Source: Gracilaria caudata (lineage: Eukaryota > Rhodophyta > Florideophyceae > Gracilariales > Gracilariaceae). Taken from it: 10,986 nucleotides of DNA. This document shows positions 1 through 8,086 of the stretch, piece after piece. Numbering within the stretch: the stretch's first letter is position 1; each line of letters begins with the position of its first letter. The notes beneath the pieces were generated by a model. The model searched no databases, was not told the origin of the DNA, and saw only the letters and a list, made by a program, of their open reading frames with translations. Location: positions 1-10,986 of the forward strand of contig JASCIV010000852.1 of assembly GCA_030374735.1 (NCBI GenBank), given 5' to 3'. The translations under genes were made by a program, and so were the position numbers.

Positions 1-2
1 AC

Positions 3-308
3 AGGAGGGCTCTGTTCAGAGAAGCTATCGCTCGCGAGAGCAAGGCTCGAACACCTTGACAGGTCATTCCCCGATCGGGGTTTGCACCACAATTCTTTCC
101 CCATCTTTGGGTTTCTTTCGTGGTTTACTCCGGTGCTCCGTGCCCTTACAGACACGTCGCACTCACCAATACGTGGTATATCGTACCCTCGTGGAGGACC
201 ATACACACACATTGTGGATATCTACCGTGTTGCACGTGCTTCGCTACACTCTCCCCGCTTGGCGTGAGGGCGTACCTCGGCCTAACAACCCGACTTCGTC
301 GTGTACGT
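3..308 (+). pseudogene. Reverse transcriptase remnant (Ty3/gypsy type)
   Basis: Frame 3 at 21-56 reads EAIARESKARTP, which resembles the Ty3/gypsy RT segment ending in the KTAF motif, and is followed by a stop. Positions 132-158 read GAPCPYRHV, resembling the conserved stretch after the FGL motif. Frame 2 at 170-241 reads YVVY followed by RTLVEDHTHTL and STVLHVLR, the pattern found just after the RT catalytic aspartates. The catalytic YxDD segment itself is missing between YVVY and RTL, so the enzyme is dead. Frame 3 at 264-308 reads VRAYLGLTTRLRRVR, matching the FLGLT..YRR block that joins RT to RNase H. About 30-40 codons expected before this block are absent. Confidence 0.68.
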
Positions 309-408
309 CCGGAGAGGCTCCGTCGCTGGTCTACGTCACTGAGGGGAAGATCTCGAACGTCTTCGTGGTGTTTTCCGGTCTTTTCCGTTGCAATACAAGG
401 AGGAAGGG

Positions 409-644
409 GCGGTGCCTGATCCTCGGCTCGACGCACCCTTAGACCTTCGCGGTAGTCGTGACTGGTCCATTAGGTGAACTGATGATCTGCAAAGTTCTCT
501 TTCCAGTGATTCTTACAAACCAAGCGGTAATTCCTCTTCCAAGGCCTTCCTTTCGGATTTTTCTGTTCAAACCAATTGGTGATCCAAAATTCTAAGTCGG
601 AAGACAATAATGTGGTATAGCCAAAGCCTGGCTCTCGGGTACCA
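409..644 (+). pseudogene. RNase H remnant (Ty3/gypsy type)
   Basis: Frame 1 at 415-474 reads PDPRLDAPLDL then RGSRDWSIR, resembling the start of the Ty3/gypsy RNase H domain; the usual first catalytic Asp before the Ala-Ser pair is lost. Frame 1 at 547-594 reads FLSDFSVQTNW, a stop, then SKIL, matching the block that normally contains the TDH motif (here TNW). Frame 3 at 600-644 reads EDNNVV, a stop, then PKPGSRVP, matching the NVVADALSR motif that closes the domain. Between the first two blocks about 140 bp of expected sequence is missing. Three matches in the right order at roughly the right spacing make chance resemblance unlikely. Confidence 0.68.
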
Positions 645-747
645 ATAGGTTTTCGTGTAGACGCGGTGCTAGGGAGCGGATCGGTAGCTCAACCTAGAAG
701 GCGGAGAGAGAAGTACTAACAAGGTATGCGGTAGCACAAACCACTAG

Positions 748-1292
748 GGGCGAATAGTAGTCGGCCGGCAGGTCGAACCTGCTCGGTAGACGCAGTACGC
801 GAGGCACGACGGACTAGTAGAGCCTTAAGTAATCGGGCTGGACCGTTAGGTGAACTGTAGAAACCTGTGGGTCGTAGAGTTAGCGAGAAGGTGCTTGACT
901 TTGCAATGTGGTAGACCAGGAAACGGTGCACTCACCTTAAGGGTGAGTGCAGCTCAGTCTCCGCCGTGGCACGCTACGTGTGCCACGTAAGAAAATGCAC
1001 TGCTGTAGTGCGTCTCGCAGCTATTGTCTACCGATTGCGGTAAAAAGCTATCTTATTTCCTATGCCGTTCTTACCCACGTGGAATACCTATACGCTCCCA
1101 CCTTGCTGGCATCGCTCGCTGTATTACATTTCCAGAAAGAGAGCTATCTGCTCTGCTACCCTATGAGAGGGAGGTTTTGGACGCCTTGGTGGTCTTTTTC
1201 CCTTCGGGTCATTGCACTACACTTCTCAGACAGAAAAGATTCATCAATTGCCGTTGAATGTAAAATTTCCTGATCTTGACTGCAGATACCGC
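748..1292 (+). pseudogene. Integrase remnant: H2C2 zinc finger and truncated DDE core (Ty3/gypsy type)
   Basis: Frame 1 at 748-819 reads GRIVVGRQVEPAR, a stop, then TQYARHDGLV, resembling the lead-in and first histidine of the H2C2 zinc finger. Frame 1 at 871-894 reads VVELARRC, and frame 3 at 963-998 reads AVARYVCHVRKC, corresponding to the cysteine half. Frame 2 at 1073-1117 reads THVEYLYAPTLLASL, matching the start of the core, with the first catalytic Asp replaced. Frame 1 at 1177-1200 reads LDALVVFF, matching the beta strand before the DRFSK motif. Frame 3 at 1236-1292 reads KIHQLPLNVKFPDLDCRYR, matching the block with the second catalytic Asp. The third catalytic residue is never reached because the element ends here. 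Confidence 0.7.
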
Positions 1293-1315
1293 CATTGTCA
1301 GCCCCGCCTTCGAGA

Positions 1316-2580
1316 CAAAAAGAAAAAAATTTTCGATTCCGTTGTACCACTTCTCTTTTGGAACACTATGAGGCGGTTCTTTAATTTAAATAAATGAGCA
1401 TATTTGAACAGGAATTCACTATTAATGAAAATCGTGCAAATACGTATTGCTTTCTTCAAAACCATTTGAATAACTACGGTTCAAAGTTAGAAAAACGTTA
1501 GTTTTTTCAAAATCTACATAAAATTTATTAAATCTGCCTTTTAAGACTCTAACATTGATTGTTACCTTCAATAGGCCACGAAAATTCCTCTGGGGTTGTA
1601 AAAGCGGTTAACTCAAATTTAAACTAATTAGGTATTTGAAATACTAATAAACATTTTTGATTTGATTAGAAAGTAAAAGAAATTATTTAGAAAGGTGTTA
1701 AAAGTTAAAGATCGTTGAAGGTTTGTAATAAGTTTAAAACTTTTTTGAATCAGATTTTGGAGAAAATTTTTTTTTTCCTTCATATTTCAGGAAGTCATTT
1801 GATTTGTTGCGCCAATGAAAAGGATAACACAATAAACCCTAAGTTTATTTGTGAAGAAACTTGTATCAAGTTTTATTGCGTTTATAATATAATTGTATGC
1901 TGTTTAAAAATGCTCAGAACAACAGTACTTTAACTTCGCAAAAATAGGTTTTGTTAAATTTTGAGAATGGTATCTTTTCTGACCAATTTTTAACGTTAAT
2001 ATGCAATGAGAACGGTGGGGGGTTATCATGTTTTCGTTATCTAGGAGTTCGTAAAGGACGAAAAGGTCTCTTGAGTCCAACACACTGGAGCCTTCTGGAA
2101 ACTTAGAATAGAAGAACGTGATTTGGAACTTTGAACAGGCTATCGATTGAACGCATTCTGAATTCACAACTGCACCAGAAGAAAAAAAAAATTACAACGA
2201 TAGTGAATCACTCACAATCTACTGGTGAAGATTTTTTTGCGCTATTTAACCGAAATGACAGCTAAGAAACCTTTTCTTCTCAGAAAGACTGTGAGCGACC
2301 TGAGTCAAACGCTTTAGAAGAAAAGCAATGGTTTTTGTCTTAGTTAGAAATAGTCGACGATCGTTTGTGTAAGCAAGCCACTATCTCTGTAACTTTGTAT
2401 ATATATTTCGAGAGTAATGCCATTGGGTTCTAGTTATATGGCAGTCTTTTTATGCCTCTTCCGATGCGGAGCCTCCAACGAACATGTGCTCGAAATTTGA
2501 ACAACCGTCACGCCGAGTTTCAAAGGTAGCATTCAGCCCGTTTCAAACATGTCAAATGGGGTTTCAGGAGGCTCTCAGTA
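1316..2580. other. AT-rich region without recognisable gene
   Basis: Composition changes near 1315 from about 50% GC to clearly AT-rich, with long A and T runs such as those around 1317-1332, 1766-1777 and 2181-2190. Open frames here are short, lack a convincing start context and match no family I know. No tRNA, tandem repeat or terminal repeat was seen. It is most simply intergenic or strongly decayed DNA; a mitochondrial insertion cannot be excluded by eye. Confidence 0.6.
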
Positions 2581-2740
2581 GCTTATAAAAAATAACGTAA
2601 TGTGAACTTTCAATGTCACTCTTCCAAAATTCTCTGGCGTACCCTGGATACTGCAGAGTTTTTAAAAGCTTTGAATGGTATGCAAAATCTAGAAATTGAA
2701 AATGTAATGGCTATTACTTTCTTAGTATACTACCGCGTTA

Positions 2741-2946
2741 AGATTTATGGAACCGAAATAGGCGAACATTGGCTCTGGGAAGTGAGGTTTGGTTTACAGA
2801 AGTTAACTCTTTTGATTCCCGAGCAAAGGCAAACTGTACAATCATGCACACTTATGGGGCCTACTACGGTAATTTTATCTGCTTCTCTTACCTGAATGAA
2901 GAGGTCAGGTAAGTATTTTTGGGCGTAACCAACGGACAAGCCCCAG
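2741..2946 (+). other. Possible coding exon fragment followed by a 5' splice-site-like sequence
   Basis: The frame at about 2741-2911 is open and natural-looking, with segments such as EVWFTEVNSFDSRAK, MHTYGAYYGNFICF and SYLNEEVR. It ends at a perfect splice-donor sequence, GTAAGT, at 2909-2914. A branch-like TAAC and an AG at 2945-2946 would make a 38-nt intron, which is very short. A TATAAAA at 2584-2590 lies upstream, but no ATG joins cleanly to this frame. I recognise no family. This may be an exon, a decayed gene or chance. Confidence 0.2.
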
Positions 2947-3005
2947 ATTTCTCAAGTTCTCTAATGCTCTTTGTTGAATAATCGGGTATTTTAAATGAGA
3001 AGTGG

Positions 3006-3057
3006 ATCAAATGAGTTTGATACACTACTAGTAGTGTTCAACGCAAGGCCCTTGCGT
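3006..3057. repeat. Three consecutive palindromes
   Basis: Three inverted repeats sit almost end to end: 3006-3021 (6-bp arms ATCAAA/TTTGAT, 4-nt spacer), 3022-3037 (perfect 16-bp palindrome ACACTACTAGTAGTGT) and 3041-3057 (8-bp arms ACGCAAGG/CCTTGCGT around one base). All were checked base by base. Function is unknown: protein-binding sites, transposon-end structure or a folded RNA are possible. Confidence 0.75.
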
Positions 3058-3133
3058 GGAAGACTCTTCTGCAAGATGTATGAGGTGCAACTACAAAAAT
3101 GTTGTTCTTGACTCTTTTTCTGAGAAGAGGATT

Positions 3134-3155
3134 CATCGCTATCCTTTCAGCGATG
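3134..3155. repeat. Short hairpin
   Basis: Arms CATCGCT (3134-3140) and AGCGATG (3149-3155) are perfect inverted repeats with an 8-nt loop. It lies between the palindrome cluster at 3006-3057 and the long hairpin at 3241-3303, in a stretch without a convincing gene. Confidence 0.6.
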
Positions 3156-3240
3156 TGTCATGCTTCCAAAGCCCATACTCTGCGTCAAGCACTTTGCAAC
3201 GGAAACGCAGTTTTTGACATCAACCCCCGAGCCACTGGTT

Positions 3241-3303
3241 CGCAGCATCCGCAAGGGTTACGTGTCTCCGGCGGGAGACACGTAACGTTTGGTGGATGCT
3301 GCG
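3241..3303. repeat. Two-tier long hairpin (inverted repeat)
   Basis: The outer arms CGCAGCATCC (3241-3250) and GGATGCTGCG (3294-3303) are perfect complements. The inner arms GTTACGTGTCTCC (3257-3269) and GGAGACACGTAAC (3274-3286) are also perfect, closed by a 4-nt loop. An asymmetric internal loop (3251-3256 against 3287-3293) separates them, giving 23 paired positions in 63 bases. A 13-nt palindrome follows at 3360-3372. The fold would suit a structured RNA, a small-RNA precursor or the end of a fold-back element; nothing here decides among these. Confidence 0.8.
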
Positions 3304-3584
3304 AGCGTATGGCATCACCAGAGGGGAAGCACGCCGTGGAGCAAAGCTAGCACTGCGGCATGACAATGTCATCAATGAAAACAGAGATAAGAACCTTTTC
3401 CAAATTAAGTTACCCGCGGCACCCCTGTGACAAGGGTATTGATAGCTTGGACAAACTCCTGTGCATTGCTTTCATGCGGAGGGAGATCACGGAAACCTAA
3501 CTTTATGAAGACAGCTTCGACAAACAGGCATTTGTCATAATATTACATTGCTACCAGCGCACGTGAGCGCAATGCACGTGTTGT

Positions 3585-3806
3585 ATGTACGGTATGTATG
3601 TTGTGCAACATGCACGCAGCCTTCGATGTCAGCCAACGGCAGCCGTGGAGGAAGAAGTGCTGGCCCGGCTGGCTTCGCTGTTTGGACGGGAATCAGTCTT
3701 CTTGATGTTCCCACGGCGTTTGGGCCTCCAGTGCGGGCCCTCTGCTGTACGTGTAGCGGACGTTGGGGAACGCGAGCGTTGGATGCGATTAATCGCGGAG
3801 ATGTGA
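3585..3806 (+). CDS. Hypothetical short ORF or exon fragment
   Basis: An ATG-started frame of 73 codons ends at TGA 3804-3806. From about residue 14 it looks like real coding sequence: an acidic amphipathic helix (AAVEEEVLARLASLFGRES), then a basic and hydrophobic stretch (FLMFPRRLG), and VADVGERERWMRLIAEM at the end. Third codon positions are GC-rich, unlike the flanks. The first dozen residues overlap a low-complexity ATGT/GCA stretch and may not belong, so the true fragment could begin after a splice acceptor. I recognise no family. An opposite-strand frame covers the same DNA but looks less natural. It may be a short gene, a last exon or a decayed gene. Confidence 0.3.
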   Translation: MYGMYVVQHARSLRCQPTAAVEEEVLARLASLFGRESVFLMFPRRLGLQCGPSAVRVADVGERERWMRLIAEM

Positions 3807-4466
3807 AAAAATCAGCGCACCTTTGTTGATCGCGACGAAAACGGCGTGTGCCACAACGTGTGCTGACAGTTTTGGAGCGTCGCTGATAACGGTAACTTAG
3901 GAGGATCGAACAAGCATTGTGCTCGTATAAAACTGAACCAATAAACACTCGTTATACACAGGAAACGGTGCGTGCTACTAACTCAATAGTACGCTTCCTT
4001 CATACACTTTATAGATTTGGGCGACCAAAATCAACGCAGCTGCGTGACGGACGTCATTTGTACCATCGCCAATCATACGATGCAAAATGTTTGTCGAGCT
4101 CGAACACGTCCTTGCTTGCCGCAGTGCAGTTCAACAGATAATAAAAATTTTACCCTAGCTTTCGCGTTGAGTTTTTGTTGCGGAGCACGCCGCGAGAATG
4201 ACGTGCGGTGCAAGCCAGCGTTGATCGTCGATCGTCCGTCTTTCAAACGGCTGAGTTTCCAACTATTCGCTTACATTTCTTTCACCTCTGATACACACGT
4301 CGTCCAAATTACTGCGCCAATCCAGTCGATGCCCCATAGACAGTACAGAATACTCGCATCACGAAGATGTGTGGAGTTGAAGGCACCATTCTACAACTCA
4401 AATGGATTTCAAATGAGTTCTCATTCGATTTTATACAATCCACTGTCAACAACATGTTCCCGATCC
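3807..4466. other. Intergenic region upstream of the Pro/Ala-Gly-rich gene
   Basis: No gene is supported here. A TATAAAA sits at 3926-3932 with no convincing frame after it. A long + frame spans 4017-4637 but begins without an ATG, has no recognisable composition, and runs through the TATA box and start of the next gene, so it was discarded. Confidence 0.5.
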
Positions 4467-4473
4467 TATAAAG
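4467..4473 (+). promoter_or_regulatory. TATA box of the Pro/Ala-Gly-rich secreted protein gene
   Basis: TATAAAG lies 98 bp before the ATG at 4565. With usual spacing, transcription would start near 4495-4505, giving a leader of about 60-70 nt. The leader is pyrimidine-rich (about 4502-4545), as is common for well-expressed fungal genes. Confidence 0.6.
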
Positions 4474-4564
4474 TCTGTCACCTGCGGCGGAGCGAAGTGT
4501 TTCTTTCCACCACTCCCCTCGCAAGCGCTCTGCTCTCCCTCTACCGATACAGTGCGTGTTCATC

Positions 4565-4898
4565 ATGGCCTTTTCGTACTTCTTTTCGGCTGCCATTGTG
4601 GCTATGCTTCTGGCCTCTGCATCTGCCTCTCCGGTAACGCGAACAGGCTACTACAAGCCGCAAGTCCCGGATCCCACTCCCACTCCCATCCCGGACCCCA
4701 CGCCCACTCCCATCCCCGATCCTACCCCTACCCCGGATCCTGACCCAACACCAACACCAGTTCCTGACCCAACCCCAGATCCTCCGCGGCGCAAACCGAA
4801 GCGCACACCTGACCCCACTTCCAATCCGACTCCTGCTCCGGCGCCGGCTCCGGCTCCGGCCCCGGCCCCAGCGCCCGCTCCCGCTCCAGCGCCCGCTC

Positions 4899-4929
<31 letters not shown>

Positions 4930-5326
4930 GGCTCCGGCACCTGCTCCAGCACCGGCCCCGGCGCCAGCTCCGGCTCCGATTGTTGCAATCCCAGTAATCG
5001 ATCTCGGAACAGCCATTGGCGGAGCTGGTGGTGACGGAGGAAGCGCAAGTGTGATCGGCGCAATAGTGACGGGTGGATTTGGCGGAGACGGAGTCTCTGG
5101 AAGTGGTGGCGTTCTCAACGCGGGAGCCATATTGGGCGGCACTGGTTTTGCTGATCTGGTGGTGGGTAATGGAGCTGTCGGCGCTGTGGACGGAAATGGA
5201 ACTATCGTCGGAAGCGTGACTAACACCGCCGTGGCTGGAAACGGAGGCCCTGGTGGAGCGGCCTCCACTGGTGGATCTGGTGGTGGCTTTGGTGGTGGCG
5301 GTTTCGGTGGTGGTAAGAAGTATTAG
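4565..5326 (+). CDS. Secreted Pro/Ala-repeat and Gly-rich protein, 253 aa
   Basis: The start is the ATG at 4565 in a near-ideal context (ATCATGG). Residues 1-21 are a typical signal peptide (hydrophobic core YFFSAAIVAMLLA, likely cleavage after ASA). Residues 35-74 are Pro/Asp/Thr repeats of the type PDPTPTPI. Residues 75-80 are a basic cluster, RRKPKR, possibly a dibasic processing site. Residues 91-138 are 24 uninterrupted Ala-Pro pairs, likely a stiff rod. Residues 139-253 are a Gly-rich domain with Val/Ala/Ile and Asn, ending in GGGFGGGGFGGGKKY. There are no cysteines. The layout of signal, Pro-rich stalk and Gly-rich domain suggests an extracellular matrix, cell-wall or adhesive protein; this is inferred from composition, not homology. 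No membrane segment or clear GPI signal follows. TATA box and leader are close upstream; it reads as one intact exon. Confidence 0.8.
4835..4978 (+). repeat. Ala-Pro dipeptide repeat tract, 24 units
   Basis: Twenty-four Ala-Pro codon pairs run in frame. All four Ala codons and all four Pro codons are used in mixed order, so the DNA is not a clean hexamer repeat. The opposite strand also stays open through this GC-rich stretch, producing a misleading Gly-Ala frame at 4651-5268. Confidence 0.9.
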
Positions 5327-6978
5327 ATGCTACAATCTCGCTGGCGCCAAGGAGCAAGCTTAGTTTCGAGCTAGTCGCTTGTATCCGACTCGCAGCGCAT
5401 TCTCTCAAGTAAATTGTTTGCAAGCTGAGCAGTCTGCAGACTGTGCTTTCGCAGGATTGCTGTTCATCATCCCCTCCCTGTATTCCCTTGTGCTATTATT
5501 GCAGATGCTAAGGAAACAAGAAACTACACATCTTGGATGTCCTGGCAGGACAGTCTTGCAGCGCAACGTGAAGGGTTGTGTTTCTCACGTATGACATTTT
5601 TGAAGCACGCACAGCAGATATGAATGTAAGCCGGTTGGAAACCGTTGGGTGCGGGCCTTGTGCGCGTGCTGTGTGTGCTTTTGCCAGGCAGATGAGTTTT
5701 GGACACGTAGATAGGTGGCAAAGGTTGCACTCTGACCGAGCAACCGCGAATGTGGTAAAGTTAGCACATATACGAGGTTGGATGCGGTTCTTCTGGAGTT
5801 CACTAAAGGAGTTCTGGCACCTGAGTTCTAGTCTGGGCACCGGTCTCAATGCAAAATACCCTTGCACATTCATGTACGAGTCGGCCGAGAGTACATTCAC
5901 AAGGAGCAAAATGTGGACTGCTGAAAGCATGCGCTACTGGAAAGGCATTAAATGTTTGGCCTCAGGCTTGAACACGGCTCCCGCGCAACAGGTGTACGCG
6001 GAAGCTTCAAAATTGGTTCGTTTGTGGCGCAGCACGGAAGGAGTGCGACGCGCAGATGCCGCATGTTGCGCTGCGGGCAAATGCAGCGCGAGAGCGTTAC
6101 CTTCGTAAGAAAGGCGAGCGAATGTTTGTTGCCGATCGCACATTCGTTCGCTGCGGACGAGAGCCGTGATGAAAGTTCAGTTTTTTTTGTTGTACGACTG
6201 TACCTGCGCGTATTATTGACGTTGAGCACGATGGCTGCACATTGCGCAACATGCGGGGAGGCAAAGCGGCTCCACCAGAACGCGGCGTTGACCGCGTGGC
6301 ATTGATCGCGCTCGATGGGAGCAGCGCCCCCGCTTTGTCGAATGGCTCGGATACTGCTACTGGTACGGTTACGAAGGTACCCTTTTACTACCGTCGTGGT
6401 GTTACAACGGTAAGCAGCATGTCGGAAGATGACGTGGAATTGCTCTTGCTTTTTCTTTTCTTTCATACGCCGAGGCGACACGTTTATCTACTTTCTATTT
6501 GGTGGTCAGCTGTGAAGGTGAACATTATTTTCATTTCTCTGAGCAACAAGTGCATCGCTCGTCTCTGGTCTCCTTGCGGAATTTTTGAAGATACGCTGCC
6601 ATACGCGTCTCAAGACCAAAGTCAGAGTGTGCAGACGAACCGCTTTCGTGGCGAGCACAAAGGTACGAAGGTACCCCGGTTGATTCACTCCGTTCACGCG
6701 CGTTCCAAGTTTTTAAAAGCCATGGAAGAGATGATTGATTGTTGGTCACGCTCTGAGACTGTAAGTGAAGGTTTTTTCTAACGCGCTTCGTCAGGTCTCA
6801 CTACGACAGCGTCGGCTATGCTCTTTACATAGAAGCAACTGCAAATGTCATAAAAAGGCACCAATTTGGAGTAGCCTGCATCAAAACAGTTGGCTTCATT
6901 CTTTCTGCATCCTCTTTTGACACATGCATGCGTAGAGCCGCGAACTGGCCGTCCCTGCATTTGTTCTTCTGTTGCAAT

Positions 6979-7008
6979 GCGCTTTGTTGCATCGCACTTT
7001 GTTGCATT
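6979..7008 (+). repeat. Two-copy 15-bp tandem repeat
   Basis: Units 6979-6993 (GCGCTTTGTTGCATC) and 6994-7008 (GCACTTTGTTGCATT) differ at two positions. A partial related copy precedes them at about 6970-6980. It looks like a small local duplication. Confidence 0.6.
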
Positions 7009-7264
7009 GCACTCGCGCAGATGGAGCAGGCCTACACCCCATTTCCCCTTCTACTGTCGATACTGGTGCACAAAACTGACGAAGGCTCCAGAGAATCTAC
7101 TATACGTTCATGAATGTATATTGATGAGAAGTAGGCCATTACATTCGGGCACTTACAATTGTATGTGACCCAAAATCGAGATGGCTGTTCTCGTGTTGAA
7201 TTTGTTTCCCGATGGCAACATGGTTGTCTCTGTTCCCCAATACGGTATAAGGAGAACAATTACT

Positions 7265-7290
7265 CTTCTAACAACTAAAGTTGTTAGGAG
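7265..7290. repeat. Compact hairpin
   Basis: Arms CTAACAACT (7268-7276) and AGTTGTTAG (7279-7287) are perfect complements with only two bases between them. Three more positions extend the stem to 7265-7290 with one G-T pair. Because the spacer is so short it is essentially a palindrome. No gene abuts it. Confidence 0.65.
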
Positions 7291-7946
7291 AATGAAGAAC
7301 ATAACAACCTGACGTGAGCAAAACTAGGTAGCCTACGCTAATATGTTGGAGCCTTGCTTTTCTTGAGATGCGCACGTAGTAACATATTGTCAAAAGCAAG
7401 ACTCTTGTCGAAGGAGCTTCGGACAGCAATGGGAATTACTGAACAACCAATTAGTGTGAATGTGCCATCAAGGAACGCAAGTGTTTTTGCGCGTGTTGTT
7501 ACACGAGATCAAAGCAGCGTGCTTCAGCTCTCTTCGTCACTTGCAATAAGGAAACAAACTCGCCCACGTCAAGCGTGTCTCACAGATCATCGCGATTGGT
7601 TGCACTTGGTCGCGTCTTGTTGCCGTTGACTGCCACTGTCCAGTCAGCGCTCGACTTCAGCTGTGGTGGCATTATTTCATTCCGCAGCGCTTTTACTGTA
7701 AACTATAACCCGCATTTGTGACGTTCCGCATCCACCACCCCTCCCTTTGTGAAGCCTGGCCTTTGAATGCATCTTTGACTTGAATCCTGAGCAATAGTGC
7801 CAACTGAAAAAAAGCGCATCGTTCCTCGTGGAACAGTGTCAATCCGATGAAAGCCCACATCGTTACCACCACGCACAGCCGATTCCCCCCCGCAAAATCC
7901 CCTGTTGCGCACACCCATCTCCTCCGATGCACTCGGTTGGGAACTC

Positions 7947-7953
7947 TATAAAA
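7947..7953 (+). promoter_or_regulatory. TATA box of the cysteine-rich secreted protein gene
   Basis: TATAAAA lies 140 bp before the ATG at 8087. Transcription would be expected to start near 7975-7985, giving a leader of about 105 nt rich in C, T and A and containing a short ATCC repeat. Confidence 0.65.
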
Positions 7954-8015
7954 CGGTGAGACGGGGCCCTGCCTCTTAGCTCTTCAACCCAACCCTTTCA
8001 ACATTCACATCACTC

Positions 8016-8031
8016 ATCCATCCATCCATCC
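8016..8031 (+). repeat. ATCC microsatellite, four units
   Basis: Four perfect ATCC units lie in the predicted 5' leader of the cysteine-rich protein gene. Length variation is possible among strains. Confidence 0.8.
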
Positions 8032-8086
8032 AAAGCCGTTCAGTAATTTGTTCCCTAGCCAATTTGTCAACAAAACCCATTCAACT

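Larger units (their letters stand above)
1..1315 (+). mobile_element. Decayed Ty3/gypsy LTR retrotransposon fragment (pol region, RT to integrase)
   Basis: Stretches resembling Ty3/gypsy pol occur in family order on the + strand, spread over all three frames with stops and deletions between them. The order is RT, the RT-RNase H connection, RNase H, the H2C2 zinc finger and the integrase core. No motif is decisive alone; the case rests on about ten collinear matches. The 5' part (LTR, gag, protease, start of RT) lies outside the window. The 3' end stops inside the integrase core near 1315, where the sequence turns AT-rich. The copy cannot make a working protein: the RT active-site segment is missing and there are many frameshifts. 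Decay is mainly by indels, not by a flood of C-to-T changes. The matches were made by eye against remembered family consensus. Any mobilisation would need enzymes from another copy. Confidence 0.72.
5327..7946. other. 2.6-kb region without recognisable gene
   Basis: Several overlapping frames of 100-180 codons occur on both strands (for example + 5620-6108, + 6251-6781, - 5948-6481). None has a recognisable domain or signal peptide. The + frame ending at 6781 carries GTAAGT at 6761, then CTAAC and TCAG at 6791-6794, an intron-like 34-nt stretch that is shorter than usual fungal introns. A 12-nt repeat, ACGAAGGTACCC, occurs at 6371-6382 and 6665-6676. A 15-nt palindrome is at 5538-5552. The region may hold decayed genes, a noncoding transcript or the 3' flank of the upstream gene; I can support no product. 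Confidence 0.5.

Noticed and set aside
684..782. A-box-like (684) and B-box-like (771) sequences suggesting a tRNA-derived SINE or tRNA gene
   Set aside because: The B-box is one base short, no cloverleaf forms, and the bases are accounted for by the retroelement relic.
1160..1260. Frame 1 stretch YEREVLDALVVFF first read as the RNase H block with the conserved Glu
   Set aside because: A better RNase H remnant lies at 409-644, and this stretch falls between integrase motifs, where DALVVF fits the integrase core strand.
3241..3354. Helitron 3' end (hairpin followed by CTAG near 3346)
   Set aside because: The hairpin ends about 40 bp before CTAG, not 10-15 bp as expected, and no Rep/helicase sequence is present.
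3535..3948. Minus-strand frame of 137 codons
   Set aside because: No recognisable domain, and the + frame at 3585-3806 has more coding-like composition.
4017..4637. Plus-strand frame of 206 codons
   Set aside because: It begins at a non-ATG codon, looks random in composition, and runs through the TATA box and the start of the secreted protein gene.
4651..5268. Minus-strand frame of 205 codons rich in Gly-Ala and Val-Gly
   Set aside because: It is the complement of the Pro/Ala and Gly-rich gene; repeats in GC-rich codons keep the opposite strand open. It has no signal peptide or promoter.
6761..6794. Intron-like GTAAGT...CTAAC...TCAG
   Set aside because: At 34 nt it is shorter than usual for fungal introns and no recognisable coding sequence flanks it; kept only as a remark.
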